Source: Lingula anatina (taxonomy: Eukaryota > Brachiopoda > Lingulata > Lingulida > Lingulidae). From it: a stretch of 64,000 nucleotides of DNA. Location of the stretch: assembly GCF_001039355.2 (NCBI RefSeq), contig NW_019775524.1, positions 841,766 through 905,765 on the forward strand, given 5' to 3'. The notes under the pieces were generated by a model. That model saw only the letters and a program-made list of their open reading frames with translations. It was not told where the DNA came from and did no database searches. Numbering within the stretch: the first letter of the stretch is position 1; the number at the start of each line of letters is the position of its first letter. The translations under genes were made by a program, and so were the position numbers. Of this stretch, positions 10,204 through 22,560 are shown in pieces.

Positions 10204-11689
10204 TTTTACACATTTTATACCAACTTCATGACTAGATTTGTGAAACGCTTGTTACTTCAAGCTAAGACATCTCGCCAACACAGAGATTGGCGTTTTCCCG
10301 AGTTTCATGACAGCCATGTATGCTTTGTTGCCGCCAACTTATTGTAATAGTAGATCTTGCCATTCTAATATTGATTTTACTCCTAGTTTAGAACAACACT
10401 TGCTAATGCAAAATGAAGGAGATTTTCCCCGTAAACACTTGATGTCAATTCTCTTGCATAAGGTACACTTATGTTTCTCAAAATAGAAAACGACGAGGCG
10501 TAATTTACAATAATATCTGGTCCACGTTACAGTGCTACAACCGTGACACATACTTCTACATAATACGATATTGTTTTGGTAATTTATGCTATCACTGAAA
10601 CTGCAGTTGTCATAAGTATTTGTTTAACACATTTGCAATGGGCAGTAGCAAATATTTTTTTCACATATTTGTTTAACGTAATGTGATAACGTGATAACGT
10701 AATGGTCGTTAGATATTTCATGCCAATATTATTTGAACCGTTATTATTCTAGCTATTTTAGAAAATAGACTATTATTATAATTATATTAAAATATTTTTC
10801 AAAATGGACATGTGAAATACTTTAAGTATGGCACTGTTTTAAATTAAAAACAAGATAAAATATTACACGTACTTCACTAATTAAGGTCATCCAGCTACCT
10901 TTGAGTCTTTTGGAATCTCAAACTGCACATGATATATTATATGTTTATTTATATTTCTTTATATTTTGTAGATGTATTTAAAGTTGACGTACATAATTTT
11001 GTTCAGTAATGACTCGATCTTCTCAATGGCCAAAAAAGTTATCAATCTTTCAGATACATAATTTTAGAATCATTAGAATATATATTTCTATATGGCATTT
11101 GTGATGCTTTCTCTGCATGGAATTGAACTTAGGGCAATTGAGTGCCAATGCTCAACAGAAATATTCTTATTTCAAGCAATTGTGACTTTAAAAACACAAG
11201 GTCTGTAAAATTCACAATTTCCCCCATGAAAAAGATCAAGTCATTACCGTATGCGCATATTTTACAGAAGTCACACGTGCCTTTCTGGCAGGTTAACCTC
11301 TACAAAACAGCACACTGTGAATTTTAAAGGTTTTTTATTCCCTAAGATTTTTTAAAGGAAATGTCAATATATTTTAATTTCTTGTTATTTCCAAATTAGC
11401 ATATTCTATTTTGAAAAAAAAAAAAAACAGAATTTCATCAGCACTTTTTTGAGTTGAATATGCCGCTGATCATGATCTGAGTGAATGGTTTCATCAAGCG
11501 TTTTCTTCTGTTAAAAAATATACATAAATATATATTTTTATATTTGGATAAAAGAGATAAGTATTTGTTTAAATGGAAATAAAATATTCAGGACGCACTC
11601 TGTGTCTTTCTCATTGTCGCGTTTTCTCTAAACAAACTAAAGTAAGCTCCCTTTTATAGTCGTAAACCACTGCCAAATTGACCAACAGG
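9836..11689. other. 3' flank of the GPCR gene with a CA microsatellite
   Basis: Presumed 3' UTR followed by AT-rich intergenic DNA. A (CA)n tract lies at 10133-10202. AATAAA occurs at 11578-11583, but that is about 1.7 kb from the stop codon, so I do not assign it. No other gene is seen. Confidence 0.5.
10133..10202. repeat. (CA)n microsatellite, interrupted
   Basis: Alternating CA with short interruptions, about 300 bp after the GPCR stop codon. Confidence 0.9.
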
Positions 11690-11690
11690 N
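11690..11690. other. Single N
   Basis: An ambiguous base or contig join. Unlike the other three Ns, no duplicated sequence is evident around it. Confidence 0.4.
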
Positions 11691-14600
11691 TTTTTAATTC
11701 TCTCATCCAATCTGCCACGAACAGGTTAAGTATGCCAGAAAACATATTGGCACATACAGGCAGAAAAGCTCTTCATCTGTGAATTCTGAAATAATGAGAA
11801 ATAAAGAAGCTGACAATAATTGTAATGAAAAAATAACAATAAATAAAGAGCTAACAGAGCAATTTTAGAATACGCTAAGGTACGTAGAGTGGTACGTATT
11901 ACATATCATACCGGTACATGGTAAACCCATGGCATTCAATGAAAGTTAAACTAAACAACATGAATTGTGTTTTACTTTAGAAGGCCTGCTTTACAAACGT
12001 AATCACTAACCAGAATTACCTTTGTTAAATGTTTGTCATCCTTTTCAGTTCTAGAGTTCAGCTACAACCCGCAACAGATCCACATTTATCCGCCTCTCTC
12101 ACTTCTTTACACGTGTTCACTCCAATTTGTTTACGCAAACTCTTAATACATATGTAGCTAGGTCAACATTTAATCTCCTGCATAAATGATATTAGATTAC
12201 GTAAATTCAAACCCTTTTCCTAAGGTAAGGCCCTTCAAAAATGATAAATTCTCATTAATAAAATCATACAAAAGTGGCCCAATATTCCAAATGCATATCC
12301 ACAAGCACATGTTTGCCTTTTGCGTATCACGCATCAAGAATAGGTGAAGGTCGTTCATAAAAATACTCACTGAAACTTGTTCAAACTGGATGTGTGCGAT
12401 TCAGCATCGATTTAAGGTTAGTTTCAATTAAATGCGAATAAAATATGTAACCTTTAACGGTTTTTAGATAGAAAAATTTTATAGTTTGGCAGCGGTATCG
12501 AGAAGCGCCATTTTTTTCAAGATTTTTAGTTGAATGTTGGATTAGGACACCGTGTGACCATACTAGAAAGTGTGCAAACTATTCCCTTCAAAATCTTATA
12601 CTTTGGATGATATTTTAACTCATATCTAAAAATGAAAAAAATTTAGGCTGGCAACTTTTTTTCTCGCAATATAGTCCCACCCCCTACGAGAGTCATTTTG
12701 AAACCGATTTTTTTTCATAAATTCAAAATCGTGAACATATTTCATTTTAATTTGTGGATGTTTCAGTAATCCTTTGAAATCTTGAGTAAGAGCATGAACT
12801 TTTCATATTATCTTTACAAAATCACAACTCAAAACGCCCTGGTTTGTTATTAAAAGGATTTTATTTGCAAGGTACGGTTTTTCACGTCAGCCATCGCAGA
12901 TGTCCAGAAACGGCGCTACTTCGTGACGCGGACTCACTGAAAAGTTTCAAATAACCGCCATGACGTTACGTTTTTCAGCCAGTTGCCACATGACTGGATT
13001 AGCGTGTCTGTCTATACATTTCTGGGAAATGCTCGAATTACTTGGAAAACTGATACCAATTTTGTAATTTAAAAACCAAGTCCCTGCGTCATACCTTATT
13101 GTCACAACTAATTAGAAACGAAGGAAGTCGCATCTGCCGCCGTATTGTCTTCTAAATCGAGAACATCTCGCACAAGTTATCAAGTATCTTCAGTTCTTCG
13201 ATAAACGCCTGATTAGCGTCATTATCCCTTTGGTTGGTTTGCAGGGGAAGTTAGGGTTGCATGCCAGTCGCCTATTTGGTTATAAATCATGCAAACTGTC
13301 GGCTTTGTTATGTCACTGTTATTCCAGAAAGCTTCGCTTATCGTTTTTTCTCTTTTCGAGACGAAACAAAATATCATGAATGCTACATGGTTTGGCTTCG
13401 ACATCAGGAGAAACATATACGACGTCTGGAGGGGAGCATCGCCGGGTTTTAACCGGTGCCTCTAACGTAATTAAGGTTCTTTTAAAAAAAATTAAAAAGA
13501 CCAAGGTGCGAAACCTTTCCTACAATATTTCATATTAATCCATATTCTTAAAAAAAAAAAATGAACTAGTGCACTGACTGAAATACTCTTCCGTTTTGGC
13601 ATTCAGAGGACATTGCACAATCACATCAAATTCGCCTTTAAAAGAGAGTCATTTGTATTTATTTGTATGAATCATTATACCAAGTCCACTTGTGCAGCAT
13701 CACTCCGCAATCAAATGAGTCCACACTCTACTAGCCAACCATGCATTTTCCTTATATATAAGATTTTACTTAGTTGCAGAGTTCTCGTTAAACAGATGAT
13801 AATCTCACCTCAATTTACAAAGCAGCAAAATTGATGATAAACGCATCCTCAGAAATGCACTGCATGACGTCACGCTTAGCCCACTGCGCATGCGTGCACT
13901 TTTAATGAGTTGCTAGATTGCCATAGGAAAATGAATGGGTTCGCGATTCGTGGGTAATTCGTGATAATTGACTAACTTACGGCCTGATGCCGATAGACAG
14001 CAACGCTGGGATATGCTTCAAGCAACTCCTGACCAAATATCGTTAGGGTTTTTAAAAAATTTCTGTTGTACACACGTACTAAGAAGTTTGCCGTGTATTG
14101 CCTAGCCTACCCTCAGCAAAACGCACATATTTTCAGAAATAGTGATTTTAGACGGTAGATTCACTCAGAAACAAAGGCAAACTAATTCGTTGCCGATAGC
14201 ACCACCAGATACCAGCACCATACAGAGTCTGATTAAAAACTTTCATGGCAATTGAAGAGCTTTTACCACTGTACAATGGAGTCCAAAAAAACACTTGGCA
14301 CAAATGTGAAACTGCCCAGTGCAAGGCCAAGAATTCAATCAGTATTTTCAATCATATTATCAGATTCTACATAAATTGACTGACAATATCACTACTCAGT
14401 ATTTAACTAATCTCTTAATCCAAAATTCCTATCATCATTTAATAATAATACAAAATTCTTCTTTCAGATTGCTATTTATTTTAAATTTTAATGCTGCAAC
14501 TGTTCCAAAATAATCTTGTAGTAAAGGAAAAATGCTAATAAGAAGTGGAAGACCAATTTTACCCACATTATTCAATTATTTGAATATAAAAAGAATAAGA

Positions 14601-15821
14601 TCACGATTTAACAAATTAAAATAATCTTTCATGAACTCTTTCATGAATAACATATTAAACAATATTAAAATTATAAATTAGTGGTAATGGATTATTCTGG
14701 AATATATGACCTCTGCACATCATCAGTACCTGACTTGGTACAGTATAGTTACTACTTGGATACAGAGTTAGATTTAATAATGTAACAATAAGAACAATAT
14801 ACCCCGGTATATTACAATAAACTTCTCTGCACATGTCAGACGCTTGTTACCATGAACTAACACTACTTGACAACGGGCTGAGCACTTATCACAGAGTCTG
14901 TGTGCGGTGCCATTGTTGTGCTGTGATTGGCTAGTTGCGTCACGCGAAGCCCTACTGTAGCGCCCTCGCGTATCGCGTGAATGCTGCACATTTCTGGCCA
15001 TGGCTTGCTTACTCAATACGCAAAGGGTGCACGGGTGATGAGTAAAACAACAAAAAGTAGCTCTAAAAGTGTTTATTGTTTATTGCAAATAGTGCTAACA
15101 TTAGTTATTATATAAAAGGAACGTAAACAAATGCTACTTTGCTAAATATGGACCTTTATAACGCACCGACCCTCTAGACTATCTTAAAACCGAATTCAAC
15201 AAAATCGGTATAAAGCTCTCTTTCCAATCTTTAGTAGGATACATTATATATTGCCAAAATTGAGATATAAAAGGTACCAGGGCTTTTGCTTTCCACTAAC
15301 ATGATATACTAAGTACGTGCATGTACAAGTGTGGGCATTAGTAAACACAGAAAATTAAAATGTTAGGATCTTGGAAGCAACTACATGTACAGGGAGTACA
15401 GTGATCTTTGAGCAGACGCTTTATACAGTTTATATACAAGGTGCAATAATAGCGACATTTCTGGTCAATTTACACACAGTAATTACAGTAAATTAACATT
15501 ATGGAGATACTGCCGATGCAAGCAACACCTGTACAGGTGAATAGGCCTACCACCAAAAAACATGTTGAAGTAACAGGCTTGTCATGTTCAGCTACATGTA
15601 CAGTAGCTTGTCTAAAAGTCAACAAAATAAATTCAAGTCAAATTTATAAATCCATATCATTAAAGCTGAAAATGATTTTGAATAAAGTCAACTTGTCAGA
15701 TGTGAGACAACCGGATACGGATGAAAACTTTCAGTATTATAAACCAAACGCATACGGATAGAGGAATATTTTCAAATACTCTTAAAGGGCGTTTCATGCA
15801 GCATTACATATCAAGAATGAT
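11691..15821. other. Gene-poor intergenic region
   Basis: About 4.1 kb of AT-rich DNA. None of the short open frames (for example 13222-13504, 14148-14351, 14774-15016) has recognisable composition, splice sites or motifs. No RNA gene or strong inverted repeat was noticed. Confidence 0.5.
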
Positions 15822-16210
15822 CAAGTTGGCAAATAATTTGCAACAATACCGTGTTAACAGAGACAGAGTTCATTGCCCTGCACATAGTCAACGTGTCATA
15901 ACTCGTGCATTTACAGATTTGTCCGTCTTCCTGGCCGAGAAAACACTGGGGTTCATTCCAATAATGACATCTACCCGCAGAGTAACAACGTCTTTCCGAC
16001 TTTGTACAGCAAATCATAGATCAAAACCTAAGACGAATTTTAATTACCAAGTCAGCAAACGATTTGCAACAATATCGTCTGTCCGTCTGCCTGTCTGAGA
16101 AGACACAGTGGTTCGTATCAATGAATAGATCTACATGCACAGTGGCAAAGTGTTTCTCTTTTTGATCATCAAATCACAGATGGATACCTAAGACGAATCT
16201 TAATTAAAGA
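15822..16210. repeat. Diverged tandem duplication, period about 226 bp
   Basis: 15822-16046 and 16047-16210 align head to tail. Shared landmarks are AAGTTGGCAAATAATTTGCA against AAGTCAGCAAACGATTTGCA, then GTCCGTCTTCCTGGCCGAGA against GTCCGTCTGCCTGTCTGAGA, then CCTAAGACGAATTTTAATTA against CCTAAGACGAATCTTAATTA. The second copy is shortened. It lies 400-800 bp upstream of the deacetylase promoter. Confidence 0.7.
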
Positions 16211-16600
16211 TACAGGTGCTAGCATGGATTTTTATAAGACCCACCTCCTGAAATGAGAAAATACACACCATCGTGGTTTTCCAACATTAAAAGGGCGGAG
16301 ATGGTTAAGTCTTTATTGCTGTCTTTATTACAGGTACCGTACATCATTACCTGTGTACATATGTACCTCTCCATTAACAAGGCCCATTAATGCATACTTT
16401 GAACTGCTAAAATCTACTTAATGTCAATTAAATGTCACCTTCTTTCAAAAAAAAGTGAGGTTAAAGAGAAGTGTGACTAATGCATGTAGTAGACGCCTGT
16501 GTTTGTTCTGATCAGTGCAGTAATTTCGTAGTCAGCGTCCGGATGACAACGCTGAAAGAGGCCACCGCATGAAAGAGTCATTGTTTTTGCGCCCTAGTCC

Positions 16601-16608
16601 TATATATA
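16601..16608 (+). promoter_or_regulatory. TATA box of the deacetylase gene
   Basis: TATATATA at 16601-16608 lies 61 bases before the ATG at 16669. Transcription would then start near 16630 and leave a 5' UTR of about 40 nt. The box is placed as expected, but the start site itself is inferred. Confidence 0.55.
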
Positions 16609-16668
16609 GTAATAGTTAATACAATAGAGAACTAGTAGCTACTTATAAGCAGCTGATTGTGTACATCG

Positions 16669-16990
16669 ATGGCCCTGAAGATGTCTGGAGTCGTCTCAAT
16701 CTTGAGTTTAATCTACCTGTGTTTGGCCATTCGCTCTACACAGTCGTACGGCGGAGAATTCTATGATGGAAAACCGTCTGGGTACGACGACCCGCCGCCG
16801 TGCGAGGACCTAGGAATAGGGCGGTTTTGTATCGCGAACTGTTCACTGCCGGGGATATACGTGTGCCCGCGCCGGCACTATTTCATCCCAGACAAGCCTC
16901 CCATTTTGTCCGCATGTCCCAGTGGGTTGCTATGTCAACAACGAGGTGGAGGGCGCGTGAAATGCGCGTATGGCTGGGATTGTCATCCAG
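16669..16990 (+). CDS. Deacetylase exon 1: signal peptide and Cys-rich module
   Basis: Ends CATCCAG|GTTAGT at 16990 in phase 1. Contains CEDLGIGRFC, YVCPRRHYF and CPSGLLC-type cysteine spacing. Confidence 0.85.
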
Positions 16991-19900
16991 GTTAGTAAAA
17001 CGCATTGGGATCATTTTAAAGTTCAGTTATAAGGAGACAGAATGAGGTACAAGGGTATTCGTTTGCATGAATTTTTATTGCATGTTTTTCTTTCTATCTG
17101 TCTCTTTATCTAGCTTTGGACCTTCGTAACGGTGTATCTGTCCACATGTCTTTCTGTTCGTCTTTCCGTCTGTATGTCTGTCTATCTGACTCGTCTCTAT
17201 CTCTTAACATGTGCTACTTGTAGTTCTACAATACATATAGCACCTACTACGTTGCTTTGCCCGTCTCTCCAATTTGAGGATGTAATGATTGGTAAATGAC
17301 GGTCGAGGAAAGTGTCATTAAAAGAAGTTCATCACCAGTCAATGTCTCATAGTTAATCTGGGACATTTATCAAGCTGGCTATTAGTCTGATGGATGGAGG
17401 TCATTATTGGTGACCTTGGGTCTTGTTGCTGAAGTATTAACGGCATTCTCACACGGCAGTGACAGTGCAAGGTTGGTCAATTAAAGTGGGCTGTCTGGGT
17501 CTGTGCATGAAGAGGTCTTCATTTTGATTATTTACTAATTTCTATTCCAAAGGTCATGAGACTACTTTCCAAACGGAGTACCATTTTGTATAAAATCGAT
17601 TGTTTTGCCCAATTTACGTACGGATTTTGTTTTAGTTTGGCTTGATATTTAGATTGAATCCTCACTTGAAAAAGACGAATGTCTTTAAGACGCGTGACGT
17701 AAAAAGATACTTATCGTCTTTTGCGTTCGGCGCGTATTGAACCAGAGGTTTAATTGATAGATGTGCTATCACTGAGAACTTGTAAACGCTCACTTTCAAC
17801 TAAGGGCAATTTTTTAAAGTACGTTTAAAAGTGCATTATATATGTATGGGCATACAACTAATTTCTAATTCAACTTTCAATACAGTCGACTAAATGTAAA
17901 TACCTTTTGGGTAGAGGTTAACTTTCCCATAGTAACTGACTCTCCTCTTCTGTGATTAACACTAATGGCTCATTTCCAATGAAACTGTCTTTCTACTTAG
18001 ATCGATCCAACTCCGCTGGTACTTTTGCTGAATGTAATTAGTTTAACAGATTAACACTCCTACTCTTGTTTGCATCGTACTCGTATTATAACGGGCTTTC
18101 TGTATTCTTCTCAATACCACGAGGAGGTGTGTTAATCTGTTAAACCGATTGCATTCAGCGAGAGTCCCAGTTGAGTTGGATCGATATACTTAGAACTATA
18201 GTTACCGGTATATTGGGAATGAGCCCAAAGAGGACCCGTTTCATATGGAGTTATTGGGGTGATTAAAAATCTTATCCCAATGTGATCTCTATTGGCAACA
18301 TAGGATAAAGTGATCTGAATGCTCCTATTAATCATTGTAAGTTTTTTAATCGGAGTCACATGCATTGCGTTTACTTCTAAAAAAAAACGACTGCATTTAA
18401 TCACAATCATTTGATGTGTTGAAGTCTGAAGGGTCGCACCATGTTGCATGTAGACATATTCAAGACGTGACTGTAAAAAACTAATGGTACAATGGCATGC
18501 ATCTCATTGTTAGAGTAGATACACAGTAAGAGACCAAGCTATACGTACCTGTAAATAGAAGTTGCATACATATATGACCACGCACAATCTCAACCTAGCG
18601 TTTTGGTTGGTCATTATTTAGCACGTTTATCATTTAAATTTCATAAATCTTACAGTGTTAACTAAGACATTTTTAGTGCGTTTAACATTTTCTATTTCAT
18701 ATTTCAGTGACTGATGACCCCAACGTGACCATAAGCACTGGACCCTCTACCACGCCCGGACCAAGTAAGTGACGTCATAACACGTGGTCCTAACAAGACG
18801 TTTTGTCAGTGCACTAAGGCAAATAATCTAATCAATTAGCTGTTGATCGTGCCCGAATTCATAATTTTCTTTCTTGAATTAATCTAGAAAGTGGGATTAC
18901 AAGTAATTTCTGAATTGAAAGATGGTATAAATGAATTAGGTGGAAGGATATATTGTTGGTTACTTGCAGACGATTCCGTATATTTGGCATCTTGTTTGTA
19001 TAGTAGGTGTTAGTATCCGAGAGACAAGCGTTCATTCTATAGATCAATATACATTTAAATCAATTTTTTCATATTTATAAATCTCTATATCGTTGTAATA
19101 CGTCCCGTTCTAGGTGTGGTAACAAATGTAATACCAGGAAACCTGTCTAGAGACGAGATACCTCAGTTTGTCTACTTTTCTTTCGATGATGCCGTCAACC
19201 GAATGAATTACAATTTGTACTCCAACCTGTTTGCAGGGCGTTTCGTAAACCCTAACGGTTGTCCCACCACTGTCAGCTTCAATCTATGCAATGAGAGTAC
19301 AAAGTAAGTGCCAAAGTCGCCCCCACCATGCCATAAGCTTCGATTTTTGTATAGGGGTCTACATGAAGAGACTACTAAAGGGTTCTTTTAACATTCCTTA
19401 ACATCTCAAGGATGGTAAAAAGCTTCACTTTAAATGAAATGGATATCCAACACATTCCATTAGGGCCGTACAGTAGCAATATAGTCCGACGGACCATTGG
19501 TCCGAAGGGTCCATATTCCAAATTAATGCACGAATAAAGTGTAAAAGGGTACTGGTAATAACGCAAAGTTCAGCAGAGGCTCGTGCATACGATTTTCGGA
19601 CCTCCGGATTATCGAGACGCTCCCCCCTCACATTCCATTCCATAAGGGTAGTTCTACTAGGAAATGCAGTTGTAAATATTCGAAAGCATTGGTGTTGTCT
19701 CAAGAAAAAATTAAAGTAAGCTTTAAACGATTATATATACGCCTTGTATTCTAAAATAGGCCTATATGTCTCTTTTTCTTAACTGTAGCTATGAACTGGT
19801 TCGTCGCCTCCATCGGCAAGGACATGAGATAGCCAGCCATAGCATTCTACACACCAACCCCAAATTCTGGGACGGAGAGATGTGGGAATACGAGATCCAA

Positions 19901-20509
19901 GGAATGAGAGAACTCATCTCTGACAAAATCGGCATCAAAGAGGATGAAATCGTCGGAATGAGGTCACCTTTTTTGGTGCTGGGCGGCAACAAGCAATTTT
20001 CATTACTTGAGAGGTTTAATTATACGTATGACGCGTCAATGGTACCGGCTTTTTCGTCGAATCAAGAAGAGCCGCTTTGGCCGTTCAAACTGACCGGTAA
20101 ACCTCCCCGAAGGTATTTTTTTGAGCCTGGAACACCAACAGAAGCGTATCCCTCTGTGTGGGAGGTACCCATGAATCCATATTTTTACTGCCCTCATGCG
20201 CCAGATGGTGCAGTATCAATGTTGGATGGGTGCCATCCTGGCAGTTACAACGCCACCTATCTTTATTTAAAGTATAATTTCCTCCGTCATTATAACTCTC
20301 CAAGCAAGGCACCATTTGGTATCAATATGCACGCTGCCTGGTTTCACCCGGCCTGGCCGTACCACTTTCAAGCAATGGAGGATTTTATAGGAGAAATATG
20401 TCGCTTAAGAAATGTGTATATTGTAAGTGTGAGCAGGATTTTGAAATGGATGGAGGACCCCGTCCCTTTGTCAAGAATGTCAGAGTCTGAGGCAGTTAAG
20501 TGTGACTAA
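16669..20509 (+). CDS. Secreted chitin deacetylase-like polysaccharide deacetylase (NodB fold)
   Basis: Predicted to remove N-acetyl groups from chitin-like polysaccharide outside the cell. Four exons (16669-16990, 18708-18764, 19114-19303, 19789-20509) join in frame to give 429 residues. The ATG at 16669 begins a signal peptide (residues 1-25). Next come a Cys-rich region (about 40-105), a short Thr/Pro linker (about 113-126) and the catalytic domain (about 130-415). The carbohydrate esterase 4 motifs are present: motif 1 FSFDDAVN with Asp151-Asp152; motif 2 HEIASHSILH with His207 and His211 as metal ligands; motif 3 MRSPF with Arg248; WEVPMNP; and GINMHAAWF with His371. So it looks catalytically competent. 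The N-terminal cysteines may form a carbohydrate-binding module, but the spacing is not a clear match to the usual peritrophin type. The upstream TTG at 16657 is not used as the start. Confidence 0.9.
17967..18225. mobile_element. MITE of the 'CTGAATGC' family with long inverted repeats, in deacetylase intron 1
   Basis: The arms of about 110 bp begin GGCTCATTTCCAAT on the left and GGGCTCATTCCCAAT on the inverse right strand. Both contain ATCGATCCAACTC and the core CTGAATG...GTTTAACAGATTAACAC. The right arm reads GATTGCATTCAGCGAGAGTC. The outer part also resembles 315-360 in block R (CCATTGAAACTGTC). Non-coding. Confidence 0.75.
18708..18764 (+). CDS. Deacetylase exon 2: Thr/Pro linker
   Basis: 57-bp exon between ATATTTCAG and GTAAGT, phase 1 to phase 1, encoding VTDDPNVTISTGPSTTPGP. 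The composition is typical of an extracellular O-glycosylated linker. The matching phases on both sides support the exon. Confidence 0.75.
19114..19303 (+). CDS. Deacetylase exon 3: motif 1 (Asp-Asp)
   Basis: The acceptor GTTCTAG ends at 19113 and the donor is AA|GTAAGT. It carries IPQFVYFSFDDAVN and NPNGCPTTVSF, both typical of the start of a chitin deacetylase catalytic domain. Confidence 0.85.
19789..20509 (+). CDS. Deacetylase exon 4: metal-ligand histidines to C terminus
   Basis: The acceptor AACTGTAG ends at 19788. The exon restores the split Asn codon and continues YELVRRLHRQGHEIASHS. Stop TAA at 20507-20509. Confidence 0.88.
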
Positions 20510-20620
20510 ATATATTTCACTCTTTAACGCAAACCACGACCTTGGGATGAAAATTCGTATTGAACACAGCTGGTTTTGTTTAAAATAGTTTCCCACTCAT
20601 TTTTTTTAAATACAAAACAA

Positions 20621-20626
20621 AATAAA
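20621..20626 (+). terminator. Poly(A) signal of the deacetylase gene
   Basis: AATAAA lies 112 bases after the stop codon in an A-rich stretch. This is a plausible polyadenylation signal; the cleavage site is not determinable. Confidence 0.5.
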
Positions 20627-21783
20627 AAAAAATCTCTTTAAAGCATCCAGTACGTTTTTATGACCTCACCCATTAAACCGTTTTACGCAGAAAATGGCAT
20701 GACAAATGAATAAATAGATATTTAAGAAGAAAGTTAAAAGCAATCGGTTTTGTATCGGTGCACTTCAAAAAGAAAATAGATAAAGGATCCTACGGGTAAT
20801 CTTATCAAGAACAGCCTAATGCTACTGTTGCTTGTCTTTACTAACAATAAGATCAGCACACACAAATACATCAGTGGCAGAATTAGCGGGGCGGGAGGGA
20901 GGGGTCAGGAGGGTCCATGAGAAGGTACATGTAGAAAGTTTCCATTTGATCTGAATCTTACAAACGAAGCTTTTGCGGTTCCAGTGGTAACTCCGCTGTC
21001 TTGGGCACGTCTAGACATGTGTACTCGGGTTCAAATTCTTGAATGTTCAATGAAATTTTCGTTAAAAATAATTTCTAAAATTTGTATTTGTTTACTTTAA
21101 GCCATTAAAATACCAGATAATCTGGTACTCATTGCATCACCATACGAAATGACACTTGAAATGGACTAAAATAATCTTTGACCCTATAGGTGTTTTAACA
21201 TGGAGTGATGCAACTGCTGAGTTGGAGACAATGTGATCTTGACAGTTAAGCTGACAAACAACCAGACACCAAACAGAAAAAAATTGCAACACATTTTTCC
21301 AAAATAATAAAAATGATAACAACTTTCGTAGAAATAACCCCAAAAGTGCTGATTTTCGAAAAAAAGTTTTACCAAACCTAACCGCTCAGCAAAATTAAAG
21401 GAAATAAAACTACGATCTTGCAGCTGTAAGGTGAATACAAGGTGTCAGACGGACGCATCGACATATTGTCTGTATTATAGAGTAAAATAAAAACACGGTC
21501 TTAAGTATTATGTTTTAATGTTGTACAAATATTGGAGGCGATGCCTTACAATTCCTCACACAAGTAGATCTTGATAAGGGGAATATTTTACTACAATATT
21601 CACGTTTTACAGTAACTACATGCATACAGAGCTAATGATAATGATCTGACATGTACTTTCAAAAGGGGTTTTACAATAACCACGTGTACTGTTCAGCAAC
21701 TTGACTATCTAGATCTTAACCGTTGATGCAAAATCCAATCAAATGACCCGTTTTATCAAGTCATTGCTGCAATTCAGATCAGT
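20627..21783. other. Intergenic space between two convergent genes
   Basis: No gene seen. It must include the 3' UTR of the minus-strand neighbour. A weak tRNA-like A-box/B-box pair (20971-21040) is not convincing. Confidence 0.5.
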
Positions 21784-22560
21784 TTAATGTCCGGATAAGA
21801 GCGGTTCAGGCACCTCAGCTTCGCTGTGCACACAACCGGCCCATTCCAACAGCCGCTCGCACCCCTCCCTATTCCAGCGAAACTGGCATCCTTCTAACCC
21901 CCATGGAACAGGTCGAGATCTTATAGACAAACACAAGGCGTCCGTTCCACGTTTCCAGTCAGTGCGTTTCCCGCCAACGTGGATGTACCAGAAATTATTC
22001 CCGCCATTTTGGCACGTGGGGACATAGTCCGGAGGTGGTTTGGACTCGTCTATTGGGCAAGTGACTGGGTTGATAGTGAACTGCGTTTGAAGACAGTTGT
22101 ACCCGGTGAAATACTCGTCGTTCTTGCAATCAGCGGCTGCCAGACGCATCGGGTAGGAAAAGGGAAAGGAGAAGGTTGACTCATAATAAACAATATTGTA
22201 ATAAATGTAAAGTAAATCTTGATATAATGTGGCCTAATTAAGTCAATCGCATTACTTCAGTTTGCTCACAATATTCTTGCCTGCAACATTATTCCCAATA
22301 GAAGCAACGTTTGAAACCAACTGAAACTGTTTCAAGAAATGCCATTCGCTAACATAAGTAGCAACATGTTGTACACAATTTATGCAGAGGGCTGTTTTTT
22401 AAAAACGCCCGAATACTCCTATTTAGCTTACTGAATTATCAAAAAAGGTCTCACTCTCATTAAGGATCATTAAAATTCTATAGATATGTTTACCTCCAGC
22501 GCTTGCTCTCCCAATACACGCGGCTGTCAGAAACAACAGTAATGGCTTCAATTCCATCAT
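21784..22560 (-). CDS. Small secreted cysteine-rich protein, unknown family
   Basis: Two exons on the minus strand, 22560-22494 and 22136-21784, give 139 residues. Exon 1 is almost exactly a signal peptide (MMELKPLLLFLTAACIGRAS), ending GGAG|GTAAAC in phase 1. The intron ends in a strong pyrimidine tract and CTGGCAG, and exon 2 restores the frame (GCC GCT GAT TGC). The mature part of about 118 residues has eight cysteines, a TGYNCLQ start, a Pro-rich PIDESKPPPDYVP segment and a WGLEGCQFRWNREGCERLLEW stretch. Eight cysteines could form four disulfides. I do not recognise the family. It could be a matrix, defence or signalling peptide. Its convergent position next to a chitin deacetylase is suggestive but not evidence of joint function. 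Confidence 0.7.
22136..22494 (-). other. Intron of the small secreted protein, with its splice sites
   Basis: On the minus strand the donor GTAAAC begins at 22493 and the acceptor GGCAG ends at 22137, so the intron proper is 22137-22493. The pyrimidine tract CTTCTCCTTTCCCTTTTCC lies just upstream of the acceptor. Exon 2 may be read from the ATG at 22149, but that would lose the signal peptide. Confidence 0.6.

Noticed and set aside
16657-16668. Upstream TTG as start of the deacetylase
   Set aside because: A eukaryotic gene would use the ATG at 16669, which directly begins the signal peptide.
20971-21045. tRNA-like or SINE sequence with CCAGTGGTAA and GGGTTCAAATTC
   Set aside because: The A- and B-box-like strings are spaced roughly right, but I could not see an acceptor stem or cloverleaf.
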